DNA from: Lophius americanus
Taxonomy: Eukaryota; Chordata; Actinopteri; Lophiiformes; Lophiidae
Reading direction: 5' to 3'
Assembly (NCBI GenBank): GCA_037951165.1
Contig: JBBDHG010000169.1
Span: forward strand, 1,593,501-1,657,500
Length of the DNA stretch: 64,000 nt
The position numbers and the translations under genes are program-made. Under the pieces are notes generated by a model. The model did not search any database. It worked only from the letters and a program-made list of their open reading frames with translations, and was not told the origin of the DNA. This document shows positions 1 to 13,100 of the stretch, in pieces. Within the stretch, counting starts at the first letter, position 1; every line of letters starts with the position of its first letter.

Positions 1-478
1 AAACAATTAATTCAGTGTTTACTGAAAGATGACATTTAGGGCCTGTTAATTCTTTCAATTTTTTTTGAAAACATGCTTTCTTTGAATATGGAGCCCCAGT
101 TCTGGAGATGATCATGATCTCACGGTCTATCCATACAGTTATTACAAGGTTATTAGTTATAAAGTTATGATTTAAACACCTTTCTAAAGAAAATCCCCTC
201 AATTCAAATGTCCTTTAAAATGTTAAAACAAGCATATTGAACATACCAAACATGTGATGCAGAGCTTTAGGGTTCTTAAAAACGGGTGTATGCAATTTCG
301 CTCAATTCTATCCCGTAGTTTTTTGAGGGTGTACAAAACGACGGATAAGGATAAACCTATAGGAAACATTTGGTGGAATTAAAAGAAAAAAACCAAACAT
401 GGTAGATTACTCAGTAGTCCCGCTTGGAAGCTCCATTTTTTGTGCATTTAATGAATAAAAGAAAGTTGCAAACAAATA

Positions 479-886
<408 letters not shown>

Positions 887-887
887 A

Positions 888-1800
888 CCTTCTGTTCACT
901 TAAGATTAAATTTTAATTCAACTTGGCCCACATTGTGGTCCCTGACAGCAAGGATCATATGCCCAACTTTTCAAAGATATAGTTATCTTATCATTCAGGA
1001 TGGATGCTAACAGAACATTACTTCTCCTGTAGAATCTTCTAGAAACTCTTTTAGGTCAACATTTTGAGAACAACTGCAAGACTATGTATGAATCCAAAGA
1101 AAAAAATAAACATTGGCGACATGATGATGTATCCAGAAATGCTGGAGAAAAACAAAGTATGATTTGCTTGCCCCACACAAAGAGCAGTTTGTAGATTATA
1201 ATTGGGATGCATTAGAGCATTGGGTGTGTGCACCTGGAGTACCACACATCAAAAAGAGCATTTTGCAATTGATTTTCTTAACAACCAGGAGGTAAGATTC
1301 ATTACATGTGCCATAAGTAACACCCCGGAAGAACCCTGACTTTATCAGGCTCTTAGGGAAACACTAATGTCGCAGCAGCTTCTAGCTTAATCATGGGATG
1401 TACCAATGTGCAGTGCAAACTCTATTATAGATTGTGTTTAATCCCTCTGTACATTTATGGTCTACACACGTATTTACGGCACCTGTTACACGCCATCAGC
1501 TGCCTGAAGAAGGCAGCAGAAATGACCAGCTCCGTAGCTTAAGCAGGTAAGCCATAAATAAGCGTAGCTTAGAGGGAGTGTTATGAATTCACTGATATAC
1601 CGCTCTTTTAGCACTGTTTTCTGATTTATTAATATCTCCATCACAGGAACATCAATACAAGACAGGATAGAAGCGTATTAGCTCTGCAAATAACAAGCAG
1701 CCCCTAATCCATCTACATACCTACCCAAGTTTAATGTGCAAATAGATTATATTTCCAACATTTATCCTTTTAAACGCGTTCAATTTTGCAATCACTCAGT
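888..1800. other. No gene seen
   Basis: AT-rich unique sequence. A weak ctgaagaaggcagcagaaat phrase at about 1503-1524 vaguely resembles Penelope-like 3' sequences but is too short to call. Confidence 0.5.
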
Positions 1801-1897
1801 AAATATCAGAGCACTCTTTTTAGGAAATGAACAGATTTGAAATAAGACATTGTATTTCTATTAAGAAATGTGTTTAGTGATCATTGCCTGCAGAGTT

Positions 1898-2090
1898 CGA
1901 ATGTTTTTTTCATCTGCCTGTCTTTCAAGTCTCATGGCCTTGCATGGTGAGTCCAAGGCAAGTCTCAAGAATTTGTTTTGTGAGTCCAAGTCAAATCTCA
2001 AGTTCTTGCATGGCGAGTTTGAGTGAAATCTTAAGTCATTGCTTGCTAAGTGCACAACAACTCTAAAGTCTTCAAAGGGAAAGTCCTTGA
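1898..2090. repeat. Degenerate 33-bp minisatellite, block 1
   Basis: Successive 33-bp units such as caagtcaaatctcaagttct+tgcatggcgagtt can be lined up. About five to six units diverge by roughly a third. Confidence 0.8.
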
Positions 2091-2299
2091 TATGTAAATC
2101 TCTATTCCGGTCGAATCAAGTGTGTAATAAATAGTTGTGATATTTCTGATGTTTTACACACCGAGAAGAGAGAGCATATGAACATTTCAATGTTGAACTA
2201 AAATCAAAGCAGTCTCTTTCTGAAATGAACACATTAGAAATAAGACATTGCTGTCCCATTAATAAATGAGTTTTTGTGTTTCTTGCATGCACGATTAAG

Positions 2300-2985
2300 T
2301 TTTCTTTATCAGACTTTTCTTCGCTATTGTCATTTTACTACTCTGGTTTAGTGGTTAAATGTCTGGCAAATATGTGAAAAAACTAACATCTCCTGAATAT
2401 AAATTTCAAAAAAATCAAACGACCTTGTCACAGACATAAAAAAGATAATTTAGACGTTTGTTAAAATAACATTGGAAGTGGGGGACTTGGATCATGTACT
2501 TGGAGATCTACTTTTCTACTTTAATATCTCCTATGAGTTTTACGTTCTAATTACTTTGATGAATTTATTCCGTAGGAAATACAAAATCAGCCAACTCCCG
2601 TCTGCATAATATAAATTTTTCTGCTTCTTTCATGGGTCATATATTAAGCTTAGGTTATATAAAGTTCTTGTTGAAACACTAATTAAACTGGAGATGAACC
2701 TATAACACAATTCACAGCTCATTTCTCAATGCACGAATACACCATCAGCAATGAAGCTAATGATCAGGGTCCCTTTTGGGGTTTTATAGTCATGATCAAT
2801 AACATCCAGCCCAGGATCAACCCACAAACCATGAAGTAAGATCACCAGCTCTACTTTGTGAGCCGGATAATGTCCTTCTGGCCCCGTGGCTGAGTCTCGC
2901 CTCCAAAACATAGCAGCCATAACAAATCAGTGAGTGAGCGTGATTAGTAGACGACAGCATTGAAGTATCAGGTCTTTGAAAAGTA
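2300..2985. other. No gene seen between the minisatellite blocks
   Basis: Unique AT-rich sequence without splice-flanked open frames or repeat hallmarks that I recognise. Confidence 0.5.
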
Positions 2986-2989
2986 GTCC

Positions 2990-3460
2990 AGTTTACATGG
3001 AACCCAAGTCTTTGTAGGGTAAGTCTCAGTCAAATTTCAAGTCATTGATTGGAAAGTCAAGGTTGTGTGTCACATCCTTGCATTGGGCAAGCACAAGTCA
3101 GGTTTCAAGGCTTTGCAATTGCCAAGTCCAAGTTAAGTCTCAAGTGTTATCTCTGCTAGTCAAATTAAAATGCCATGTCCAGGTCAGTTATTAAGTCTTT
3201 ACATGGCTACTCCAATAGTTGCCCATTCTTATAGCTTTGAGGGACAAGTTGAATCTAGTCTCAAATCTGTTCATGGCATGTTCAAATCAAGTCTGCGTTG
3301 CACAAGTTCAAGCCAAATCACAACTCTTTGCATGACATATCTATGTAAAATCTCACATCTTCACATGGCAAGTTGAATTATATACATCTCCAGCTTTTTG
3401 GGAATCATCTATTAAGTCCATGAGGGGCAAGATCAAGTAAAATATGAAGTTCTTGTGTAG
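2990..3460. repeat. Degenerate 33-bp minisatellite, block 2
   Basis: The same unit type as block 1 (aagtctcaagt...ttgcatggcaagtc) recurs for about 470 bp with more divergence and length variation. Confidence 0.7.
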
Positions 3461-3464
3461 AAAG

Positions 3465-4190
3465 TCATGTCTCTTATTGCTGTGTAAGCATTATATTACT
3501 CAACATGCCACTAGGTTAGCCTGAAACTATGTACAACTTATTTCTATTGGATCCAAAGCCCTTTACTAGCTTTCAGTATCAACATTGATTAGTTGGCAGG
3601 TGTACGACTTACTTCAAAGAGGCTAATGCAATAAAGTGTAGCAATTATCCCAAGTCAATGTGCAATGAGTCATATCACCCCAGTTGTGCCGCACAGTAGA
3701 AAATGTCCATGAATGTGTAAAGGCTGGGAACAAATAAAGTCTCCTGCTGTCAGAAAGTGGGAACAAAAGCTGCACAGTGTTACAGTCCAGCGAGGAGCAG
3801 AGAAGGAGAAAAGGCAGAAGAGTGCACAGCCGAATCACTCGATATCAATCACTGTGACAAAACACTCAGACAGAGTCAAAATGAGAAATACCACAGATAA
3901 AAGCCAATGCCAGACCAGGGATAATCCTAAGAAGCAAACCACAGCCCGCTTTCTGGAGACAAAGTTTGTCAGGCAAACAAACATATGTGGTCATCTTTTT
4001 TTAAAAATATTTAGCATACATCAAACCCGTCAAGTTATTTTACTTCACTACAAGTGCATTTGCTGGCTACCTTTGGATAGTGGAGGCTGAAGTAACCATA
4101 TTTGCTAATATTACTTCAGCACTTATTTCAACTTTCACATTACCACATGACCCACCTATGTGGTGTGTTTTCAGAAGCCTTATAAAGGGA
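3465..4190. other. No convincing gene
   Basis: An open frame of 125 codons (3713-4090) is lysine-rich and without motif; I take it as chance. Confidence 0.5.
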
Positions 4191-4194
4191 GTGG

Positions 4195-4495
4195 GTGGCT
4201 AAGCTGCCTCAAAACAAGATGGTTCTGGGCTCAATTCCAGCTCCAGCCTTAGGGCCGCTCTGTGTGGGGTTTGCATGTTCTTCCTCTTGTTTGCATGGGT
4301 TCCTTGGGGTACTCCCGTTTCCTCTCACAGTCCAAAAACATGAACTATAAGGGAACTGGTTATTCCAAATTGCCCATTGGTGTAAACTGCTATGAATGGT
4401 TGTTTGTCTTTGGGACTTGAAGAATTGGTGACTTGTCCGGGGTTCACCCTTCCTCTCCCCATTAACTGTTTACAGGATAAGCAATAACAAAGAAA
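4195..4495 (+). mobile_element. tRNA-like SINE of the 'ccaaaaacatg' family
   Basis: The segment runs gggtggctaagctgcctcaa, gggctcaattcc (degraded B box), gtttgcatgttcttcc, cacagtccaaaaacatga, ttggtgacttgtccggggtt, and ends near acaggataagca. It is a near-complete copy of a very abundant teleost repeat; class by Repbase name is not certain to me. Confidence 0.75.
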
Positions 4496-4689
4496 CCCAG
4501 ATACTTGATCCAGCTTTATTTATTCATATACCGGGGACATTTATTAATCATTTCATTCGGGGCCTTGTGGCAAGTTAATTTTAGCCCAAAGTTATGACAA
4601 ATATCTCAGCCGCAAAGATAAAAAGAAGGCGCTGACATCAGCCGATCGAGTGTGTGTAGATTCTCATTCATGAAGGTCAAGGAAATCCA

Positions 4690-5302
4690 TGTGGGTAGAA
4701 TCCAAAGCAACTCTACTTCTGTTTAGCCTGAAGACATTTCACCTCTCATCCAAGAGGATTCTTCAGTTCTAACTGGCAGGTGGGAGGTCAGGAGATTTTA
4801 TACCTCCAGTAGGTGTCGGAACATCAGGGGGGTCATTTGCAGTTAGTTGTGCACAACTAACGTGGATGGGTCTGAGTCAGGAGTTGTTAGGGACAGAGTG
4901 GTCTTGATTGTCTGCTAGGGTATCACGTGAGTGGATAGCATGATCTGAGTCCAGGTGTGGATGACGGCGAAAGCGTCTGGGGAGAGATGTTAAAGATAAA
5001 TGGGATGTGGTTGATCAGTGGTGGCGTAAACCCCCAGCCTTTTCAAGAGGGCTGCTCCAGTTTGACATGGATGGTTTCCTTCACTCCTTTCTCTTTGCAT
5101 CAATGCTCTCTTTCCAAAATGGAAGCCATGTTGTCTTCAGTAGAGTGTCCCTTGTCACTGAGATGCAGATGAACTGCTGAGTCCTGTCCCGATGAACTGG
5201 ATCTCCTGGACTGGGCCAAGTGCCTGTGAAGTAGTTGTTTGGTCTCCCCTATAAACAGATCTGTGCACCCATCGCTGCATGAACTACTTTCCCGAACAAC
5301 TC
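4690..5302 (-). mobile_element. Penelope-like retroelement 3' part with broken GIY-YIG domain
   Basis: Read on the minus strand from about 5285, the sequence gives DLFIGETKQLLHRHLAQ, then SGQDSAVHLHLSDKGHS, then VKETIHVKLEQPS. This is the GIY-YIG endonuclease pattern found at the C-terminus of Penelope-like element proteins; here LFIG stands in for the YIG part. Stops at 5100-5102 and 5043-5045 show it is dead. Downstream is the 3' UTR with GGATGAGAGGTGAAATGTC (near 4745-4765), a phrase common at the 3' end of these fish elements. Only the C-terminal tail is present, with no RT. Penelope-like is the best fit; another GIY-YIG-bearing retroelement is possible. Confidence 0.68.
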
Positions 5303-5312
5303 ACATGATAGC

Positions 5313-5535
5313 CTAGCAGACAATCAAGATCACTCTTTACGTAACCACTCACGACGACTCAGACCGCCCCACACTAGTTATGCAATGCCAACTTCTACGT
5401 AGCAACACCTTATGGAGGTATAAATCCCTGACTCCCCACCAACCAGTTAGAACTGTAGAAGCCTCTGTGATGATAGGTGGAATGTCTTCAAGCCAAAGCA
5501 AAAGTTCAGTTGCTTTGATATAACCCACGTGGACG
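5313..5535 (+). mobile_element. Second Penelope-like 3' end, head-to-head with the first
   Basis: The sequence from ctagcagacaatcaagatca onward matches, on the opposite strand, the 3' UTR of the copy at 4690-5302. It includes the GAGGTATAAA block and the tgataggtggaatgtcttca block. Only about 10 bp separate the two truncated 5' ends, so the pair forms an inverted repeat pointing outward. It has no coding part. Confidence 0.68.
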
Positions 5536-5544
5536 TACAATTAC

Positions 5545-8200
5545 CAAACATGATTATGTGGAGATATCTGTTTTAACCGATAAAGTAATATAAGAAAGTA
5601 AAAAACTAAATATCTTCACTCTTTGTTTTTTCAAACTTATTTCTCATGGCCTCAATGGGCCAGAGGTAGAAAAAAAATTTACCTCTTAAGGCTCATGATG
5701 CAATGGGACTATGATGATGAAAAAAACGTTTAGTGACAAATATCCAGCCAACTATGTGAATTCCTCAACCTTTGAACACTAGCCTGTTATTGATCCAGGA
5801 GAAACTTACGAAAAAAAAAAAAAAAAATGGAAAGCTCTTCTAAGCGCAGAGCTGACCCACTATGTTAAAGGGTTGTGCGATGTAACGCGTTGGAGTCTTA
5901 CAGCATCACGCTGTCAAGGATCTGCCTACCCTTATCACCAGCTCTCACAGAGTGCTAGAGTCTAAGGAAATGCAGTGTGGCAGTGGAGTGTGAAATCTCC
6001 AGGCCTGTGTTGCATCAGCCTGATAATTCTACCTGATGATAATTAATAACGATCCACCAGTGAGGCATTCATGCACACCATCTCAGTTGCACCCCTGTGG
6101 CAGTTGACAACGCCGGCGTGGAGTCAGCAGCTAAACATGCGAGATGAAAGGGAACATGACACGAACTGGGAATTCGGGTTGCATTCAAGCTTCATCAGAT
6201 GTGCGACGGGCTTCATAATATGTAAAAAAATAAGTAAAAAGAACGTGGCTCAGGGTGGCTTGATAATGACATAGGAGCATTAGTTGAGAAGGATTTAGGG
6301 AGCTCCCGGGAGAGCATAAGCTATTAGCCGTTTCTTTAGGGACCAAAGAGCCTCAGTATACTGAACAGATCATTAATGTTTTTGCTCCTTTGGAACCTAC
6401 AGGAGGAGTAGCAGCGAAATGCTCCGGGGCATTTCAGTGCACTCGGGTTGGACAGGAACAAAGTCAATTTAAGCTAAAATCGAGTGAGACACGCGAGAAG
6501 GCTGCGGGTCAGAAAGCTAGCATCCATTACTATAGATATCTATGCATTTATGCAACCGGACTGGCTGATGAATTGCTCTCAGGACGAAGCACCAGTGGGT
6601 TCACTCTGAGCCCAAGATTAACCTCTTTGTCAATGCTGAGACATGAATGATGATCTGCAACTCTTTGCTTCACTTGGCACAAATTGTAATTAGGCTTACC
6701 TGGACAGAGTTTGCGCCGTGATAGCCATTATGGATAATTAAAAACAGCTTAATTAAACTGAAATCTTTGGGTTAGAATGCCGAGAGACGGCAAAGACGTC
6801 CGGAGGGGCGCTTAATCAAGAGTTAGCCTCTGAGCCAGGCGTCTGACAGTCCACCTACGCTGATAAGTGACTGTCATCTGCTCCCTTGCTATTCCAACGC
6901 GTGACATCCGCTGAGCAAGTAGCATTCCTCAACCTTCTACAGACGCTCTGTCATCCCGGTAGAGTTGGAACAGCAATACCTGTCAGGGGTTCTGTCAAAC
7001 GACGCTTGATCCGAGCAGCGACAGGAAAATCTGCTTTAAAATGCAAAATTAGCCACTTCATGGAGAGATGGGGGCACAGGGCGACCGAGTTCTGGCATAG
7101 CTAATGCAGTGAAAGAGCAAATATCTCCCTGTGGAAAAGTACAAATGGCTCTTGAGATAAATGTTATTTTTAGGACGGCAAAAAAGAAATCGTGGTCTTC
7201 AATTTATTCCAGACACTCAAAGCTCACCTCTGACTCAACGTAGTTATGCTAATGAACTGTACTCGATTATGTCTAATTGAGTTTTCTTCTCATCAAGGAT
7301 TTTCAAAATATAGTTGGGGCTTATTACATCCGCCATTTCTGTTTGTCTATGTGATTATGTACAAGATATATCAAAACAATATTAATGAGTTTGTGCAAAT
7401 AAGAGAAAATTTCATTAGATTTTGCAGCAGAAATGTTAGTGGAGCCTGGAGCACAGATGTAAAAGAAAATCATCAAGCTTATTCAGTAGATTCATACTTT
7501 TTATGTTTATAAATGTATCTAAAGAGGCAAATGGCCTTTTTCCAAATTCACTGCAGACTTTAGGATCAGACAGTGGGGATAAGTCCTGGGAGTCAAAGAA
7601 AGTAACTTCCTTTGCTTTTTCAGAGGACGAAGGTCAGAGAGTGAGAGAGTTTGCACGTCTTTGTGCTTAGACTTTACAGCTGGACAAGTGTAACATATAG
7701 TATTTGTTATGCGGTCAATCACTAGACCATCTATTCACATTTTTCTCAGACCTCAAAGAGTTTGATTCACACTTTGGTCTTCAGGTGTGTATGGATGTAG
7801 CACTAATACATGCTGACATTTAAAAAAGCTGCCTCATGTCCAACCTTTACTCTTACACTTGTTATTTCTTTCAAGTATTTTAAAATTTCATCCTAATTCT
7901 TTAAATTTTAGGGTTTCTGTAGACGACACACAAACTGAGCAACCAATGCCATGAGGGTGAACACTTACATTTGTCCAAGGGCCAGGATCTCTCATTGTTT
8001 AATATTTTAACTTTATAAATATGTCACTAGATTTTTTTTACTGAGATATGCGACTGTGAACAGACTCATGAACACGACTAGTAAAATACTTTTAAAGTTT
8101 TATAGCGAAAAAAAACTTGTGTGACAATCTGCTCATTGTCTTCTGGATGTGGGATGAATTTTTGATGACACACTATGTGCATTACTCACAACAGGACGTT
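5545..8200. other. Unique sequence, no gene seen
   Basis: Largely repeat-free. The block at about 6640-6860 has homeodomain-type cores (TAATTAGG, GGATAATTAA, CTTAATTAAAC) and could be a conserved enhancer, but conservation cannot be judged from one sequence. Confidence 0.4.
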
Positions 8201-8205
8201 TTCAA

Positions 8206-8552
8206 AGTAGCTATTAGCAGTTAACAGATAGTAGCAGATAATAGCAGTTGGTAGATAGTAGGAGGTAGTTTATAGCAGAAGTTAGCAGGACAGTAGTGGT
8301 TAGCCCATGGAAGCAGATAGTACATTTTAGCAGTTAGTTCATAGTAGCAGTTAGCAGATAGTAGTGATTAGTAGATAGCAGCAGTTAGTAGATAATGGAA
8401 GCAGATATGAGAAGTTAGTAGATATTATCAGTTAGCAGATAGTATCAATTAGTAGATAGTAGCAGTTAGCAGATAGTAGCAGTTAGTAGATAGTAGCAGT
8501 TAGCCGATAGTAGCAGTTAGGAGACGTTAGCAGATAGTAGCAGTTAGTTAGT
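8206..8552. repeat. 17-bp minisatellite (CAGTTAGCAGATAGTAG)
   Basis: Clean 17-bp units from 8450 to 8552; earlier units vary in length. About 18 units in total. Confidence 0.92.
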
Positions 8553-9200
8553 TTGATCCACCTTTGTTTTGTTCAGTGTAAAACAACAAAAGAGTTTTAT
8601 AGTTGTGCCACTGTTGCAGGATCTCTGCCTAAGACAGCTTTGAGATTGTGGGTCTGGTGTGTCTGCTCCTCCCTGATTGTTTACACCGGTGTCTCGCTTT
8701 CTCCCTCTGGTTGCCTTCTCCTTTGTTAGATCATCCTGTTTGCTCACTGTGATTTCCCTGGCTCCAGCCTTTCCCCCTCACATTCCAGACAATCTTTAAG
8801 CTAAGACGTTGACTTGTTCTTTTGATTATTGGCTGGATTTTGCTCTTGCTTTTGTGTTTTTATGTGTTCATATTCATTAATTATTATAAGTATTCATATT
8901 ACTTTGGAAATTTAGTATCAACCTGTGTTTGAGGTATCCCATTTGGGTTTTTGTCAACATGTCTGACCTTCTTCTCGGTTTTTCGTAACCCATTGATATT
9001 TATTATATGACACTGAATCCCTAATTTGAACTCTTTGGCACCTCGTATGTTACTGCATTTGGTTCCAAACCCAGGAATATATTTGTAAAATCTGTTATGG
9101 ATCATTCTTTTATGGATAACATCAGTTTGATAACGGATATATACTACTACTGCCTCCACCAATTCATTGAATTAGTATGTAATTCAGGTAGATGTTATAA

Positions 9201-9388
9201 GGGGAGGCTGTGGCTCAGTGGGTAGAGTGGCTGTCTCCCAATCAGAAGATCGGAAGGTAGCCGGTTCGAATCCCACCAGGGTCTACCCACTGCTCCCTCA
9301 GGGATGGGTCAAATGCAGAGAAGTAATTTCACTATGTTGTACTGTATGACTATGTGACTAAAGAAGGATTCTTTCTTTCTATAATCTA
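9201..9388 (+). mobile_element. tRNA-derived SINE with good A and B boxes
   Basis: The head gtggctcagtgggtagagtg (pol III A box) and ggttcgaatcc at 9262-9272 (B box) are tRNA-like. The body caaatgcagagaagtaatttcactatgttgtactgt is of a type common in teleost SINEs. It is not a tRNA gene: no acceptor stem closes and a SINE body follows. Confidence 0.8.
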
Positions 9389-9955
9389 AGCCACATCTTG
9401 AAGGAGGAAGAAAACTCTAAATTATGACTGACTTTTAAAGTGAGTAGTTTTATTTTATCCGGTGGTGTATTTAAAGCATCTTCCTTTAAAGTAATTGGAT
9501 CTGAGTCCTTATTAATAACAACAGTAGATGTCTGGCATCTCTTCCTGTTTCTTTTTCGCTGTGTCAGTAGTTCAAAACAAAACCGCCAGACATCATTTCC
9601 TTCCCAGTGGAGAGGAGATTAATCAGCATCATCACAGTGACAATATGGCACTGGTGACTCACACCCAAATCTGACTGAAGCGTCTTTTACACAGCGTTTT
9701 AAAACAGGCCTGGTGGGCTTTTATTCCAGAACTCTGTTCTGTAGTGGAGGAATAATGGGTCTGCCTTTGAGCAGAGGTAGCAACATATGAGAAATTTACA
9801 TTTATATACCCGTAGGACGGGATGGGTCGGGGATGTTGCACAATGTATTGTGTGTGTGGCTCACAATCAGAAGATTTAAAGGTGCAGCGAGTAAAACCTC
9901 AGAGTATGTCTTTGAATAAATAGAATATGTCCACAGATAGATAATCACTTTTCAT

Positions 9956-10115
9956 GTGGGCCACCTTGTTGTGCGTTCATCCATCCAAAGTCGCCTAGAA
10001 TGGACAAACTGAACACTTGTTCAGGATGTTTCCCGCCTCTCGCTACTGTCAGCTGGGATAGGCTCCGCCACCCGCAACCCTGAACAGGATAAGCAGTTTT
10101 GGATACGGATACTGA
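9956..10115 (+). mobile_element. 'ccaaaaacatg'-family SINE, 3' fragment
   Basis: cagctgggataggctccgcc, then accctgaacaggataagcag and a short tail, match the 3' part of the family. Confidence 0.7.
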
Positions 10116-10119
10116 CGGA

Positions 10120-13100
10120 CAAACCGAGCACTAGATCCAGAGAGGATCTTGAGCTAGAGTTAGCTAGATGGAGTGAATAGCCAACTCAACTTCTGATTTA
10201 CGCCTTCAAAATAAGAGCACTAAACATATACCGCAGAACTGCCTGGTAACAGGAAACTTAAAATAACTTAGTTGATTTGGCAAAACCATAAGCATTTATT
10301 ACATGTCTTTCAGGTAACGGGTGACATGGATTTTCAACTATTGTTGTAAAATCATGAATACATTTCTCCATTGCTAAAAAGCTTTAATTTCCGACTTATT
10401 AAAAATAATCTCTCCATCCATCCTAATTTTTTATACTAACATCCGCCACTGAACTGAGTTGAGTCTCTTCCTGCAAGCAGAGTGAAGAGAAGTCTTGTAT
10501 TGTTCATTTAAACATACAAACCAAACTGTAGTGTTGAATATCTGACTAAAAATCAGCAATGTTTCCTTTTAAGCATATTTATGGTTCCCTTTCCTTAAGA
10601 GGTTTTGCGACTCTCACAATCTCCTTCCCTCCGTCTCTCTCCTCCCTTCCCCTGTCTGTGTGCCTCTGGCTGTGGCTTCACCTGATGGCATATACAGTTT
10701 GAGCTCTGAAAAGTCATCTAATCTTGCAGATAAAAATTCCTGGGAACTTTAGCAGGAGAGATGACCTTACACAACAGAGGAGGCCGTTGAATAACAACAT
10801 GGCCTCCATCCATCTGTCCATTTTCTGTACCTGACTGTGGGGTTCAGGATCCTATGCCACCTGCGACACGTTATTCCAGTTCAAAAACGCATATTTTTGA
10901 ACTGGAAGAGGAAGAAACCCGAGCTGACACGGGGCCGCCCACTCAGAACCTTCTCACTATGAGCACTAACCCCAGCACTACCGACGATACGAGTCAGCTG
11001 TCTTCCATTGCATCAAAAACCATGAGAAAACAGATTAATCATACAGTATTGATTCATTCCGAGGTCTGTGATTTAAAAGTCATATGAATGGGTTCTTTTT
11101 TGTGACCCACCATCTCCTCAAGCAAAGAAAAGAAAAATCCATTCACACAGAGAGTAGTTCCACTTTTTGGGCTCACTTTCTCATATTTTGACAGAATGAG
11201 GACAGTCTAATTTGATATATAGCGATAAAACTTTTTGCCTTCTCAGCAGTGCTTAAAAACTATTAAAAAATGGTTTATTGCACACAGTCCTATTTATGGA
11301 TAGATGATGGCTCAATTATGAAAACCAACACCCTTTGCAACTGTGTAGGATATTTAAACAATTGACGAATAGAGATATAAAGTAAAGGAAAAAAAGCCTC
11401 CATAAATGCACCTTTACAGTCACAATATGCTTTGCAATGTTTTTTAGAGCCACGTGTGACAAGCTGCCATATTACTGTTTAGATTATGACTCAGCAGCCG
11501 ATTGATCTCATGATGCATGCTTTATGTCTAAAATAGGCCCAGAGCAGGGATGAAGGTCCCGCAGCTGGTCTCAGTGAGATTATGTGTAATGAATGTGGGG
11601 CTGCTCATCATATGAGGAGATATTAATATCTGCTTCTATATAAATTGTGCTCTTGCAAATAGCAGAGATGGGTTTAGATTTATGGGCACATCCCCCTGCA
11701 ACGTTTTACCTGTAAATCAATATGTGGCTGACATGAGGCAGTCTAATGAGTGCTATCATTACCATATTTATGAGTTACCATGTCTTGGTTTAATAGAGAG
11801 TGCCGTATTTCAAAGAGTAACCTTGCAATAAATACCAGCGTCTCACATCCTCCCACATTTCTCATTCGTACAAGAGCTCGCCATGCTGTCCTGTAAAAGC
11901 GTAATATCCCTCCATATTTTTGACTTTCCCGACCAGCCAGGGAGGCAGATTTTCAATTTGTTGTAGGACAAAGTCATTTTGTCTACCGCTGCTTTTGGAT
12001 ACTGCTTGAAAATGTGTGAGAGTGGAAGCATCCTGTAAGTCAGTTTTATTCATTCTGCTGTGCATGGTGAAGACCGTTACATCCATTCATTTAGGACATT
12101 GACATTTCAATTCTATGTAAGGAAATACCATCGGATCCTGTTGATCTGGCTTGATTTTTAATAATTTTCTGAATAACCACCTCAAATCAAGAAGACTCTG
12201 GTTTGAATCTAGACCTGAAGTCTTTCTTTTTACTATTTACTGATGAAATAGTTCAAAAAAAGAACAGGAGTGTGTGTCTGTTTGGTGTGAAGAGTTTGAT
12301 ATGTGAGGGAAAGAGATTGTTATTGTTATGTATCTGCAGGGTCTCAAGTACGTTGTTTTCTGGATGTCCAAGATTCACGAGATTTAATAAAACATGCATA
12401 CATAAAACAATATATGTAGTAAAGCTATACCTTTTATAGAAACAAAATGGAGGCACGATGGGTTGTCTAAGCTGGCCCACGTCTTACGTAGTAATGGAGA
12501 CGAAACGGACTGTATAAACGCGATCCAGTTGAATGAAGCCGGCACTTTTCGGAACACTTACTAGCAGCTTGTACCAGACAACTCAAGGAAGAAGAGGTTA
12601 AACTGAAAAAGGTTTTCAAATTGAGGAGACGGCAGACGTCTGGGAGTTGGTTAGCTTCTAAATAGAGAATGAGATCATTCATGTAGCATTGAAGGAAAGA
12701 TAATGTTCTTCCACTTATTAATGCCTTATTTTAGGAAACTCTCCCTTACGACACATTACAACTGTTCTGCCAGTAGAACCCCGGCTTGCTATTAATAAGA
12801 AGACTCGGTTCTATTCCACCTGTGCTCACAAAATCACAAAAACAAACACGGAACATTAGAGAAGGGCTTCATTGTGTCCGTGTTGCGAGATTTCTATAGA
12901 AGGCATTTGTGCGAGCAACAGTTTGCACTGTATAAATCATAAAAACGCAGCTAAGGCCCAGTGAGCTTCGGTGTCTAGCTGTGCATGAAGGGGTTTGTTT
13001 GCTGCATGAGTGTGTTACAGAACCATTTCTTTCCACGCACATATGCTGATGCGTCACGTTAACTCCCCAGAATGCACTGCTTATTCTGCTTCAAGCCTCC

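Noticed and set aside
3713..4090. 125-codon open frame
   Set aside because: Low-complexity lysine/threonine-rich translation with no motif and no splice context.
8206..8552. CRISPR-like array
   Set aside because: Units are tandem without spacers; it is a eukaryotic minisatellite.
9201..9275. Possible tRNA gene (A and B boxes)
   Set aside because: A SINE body follows the tRNA-like head and no acceptor stem closes; related copies exist in the window.
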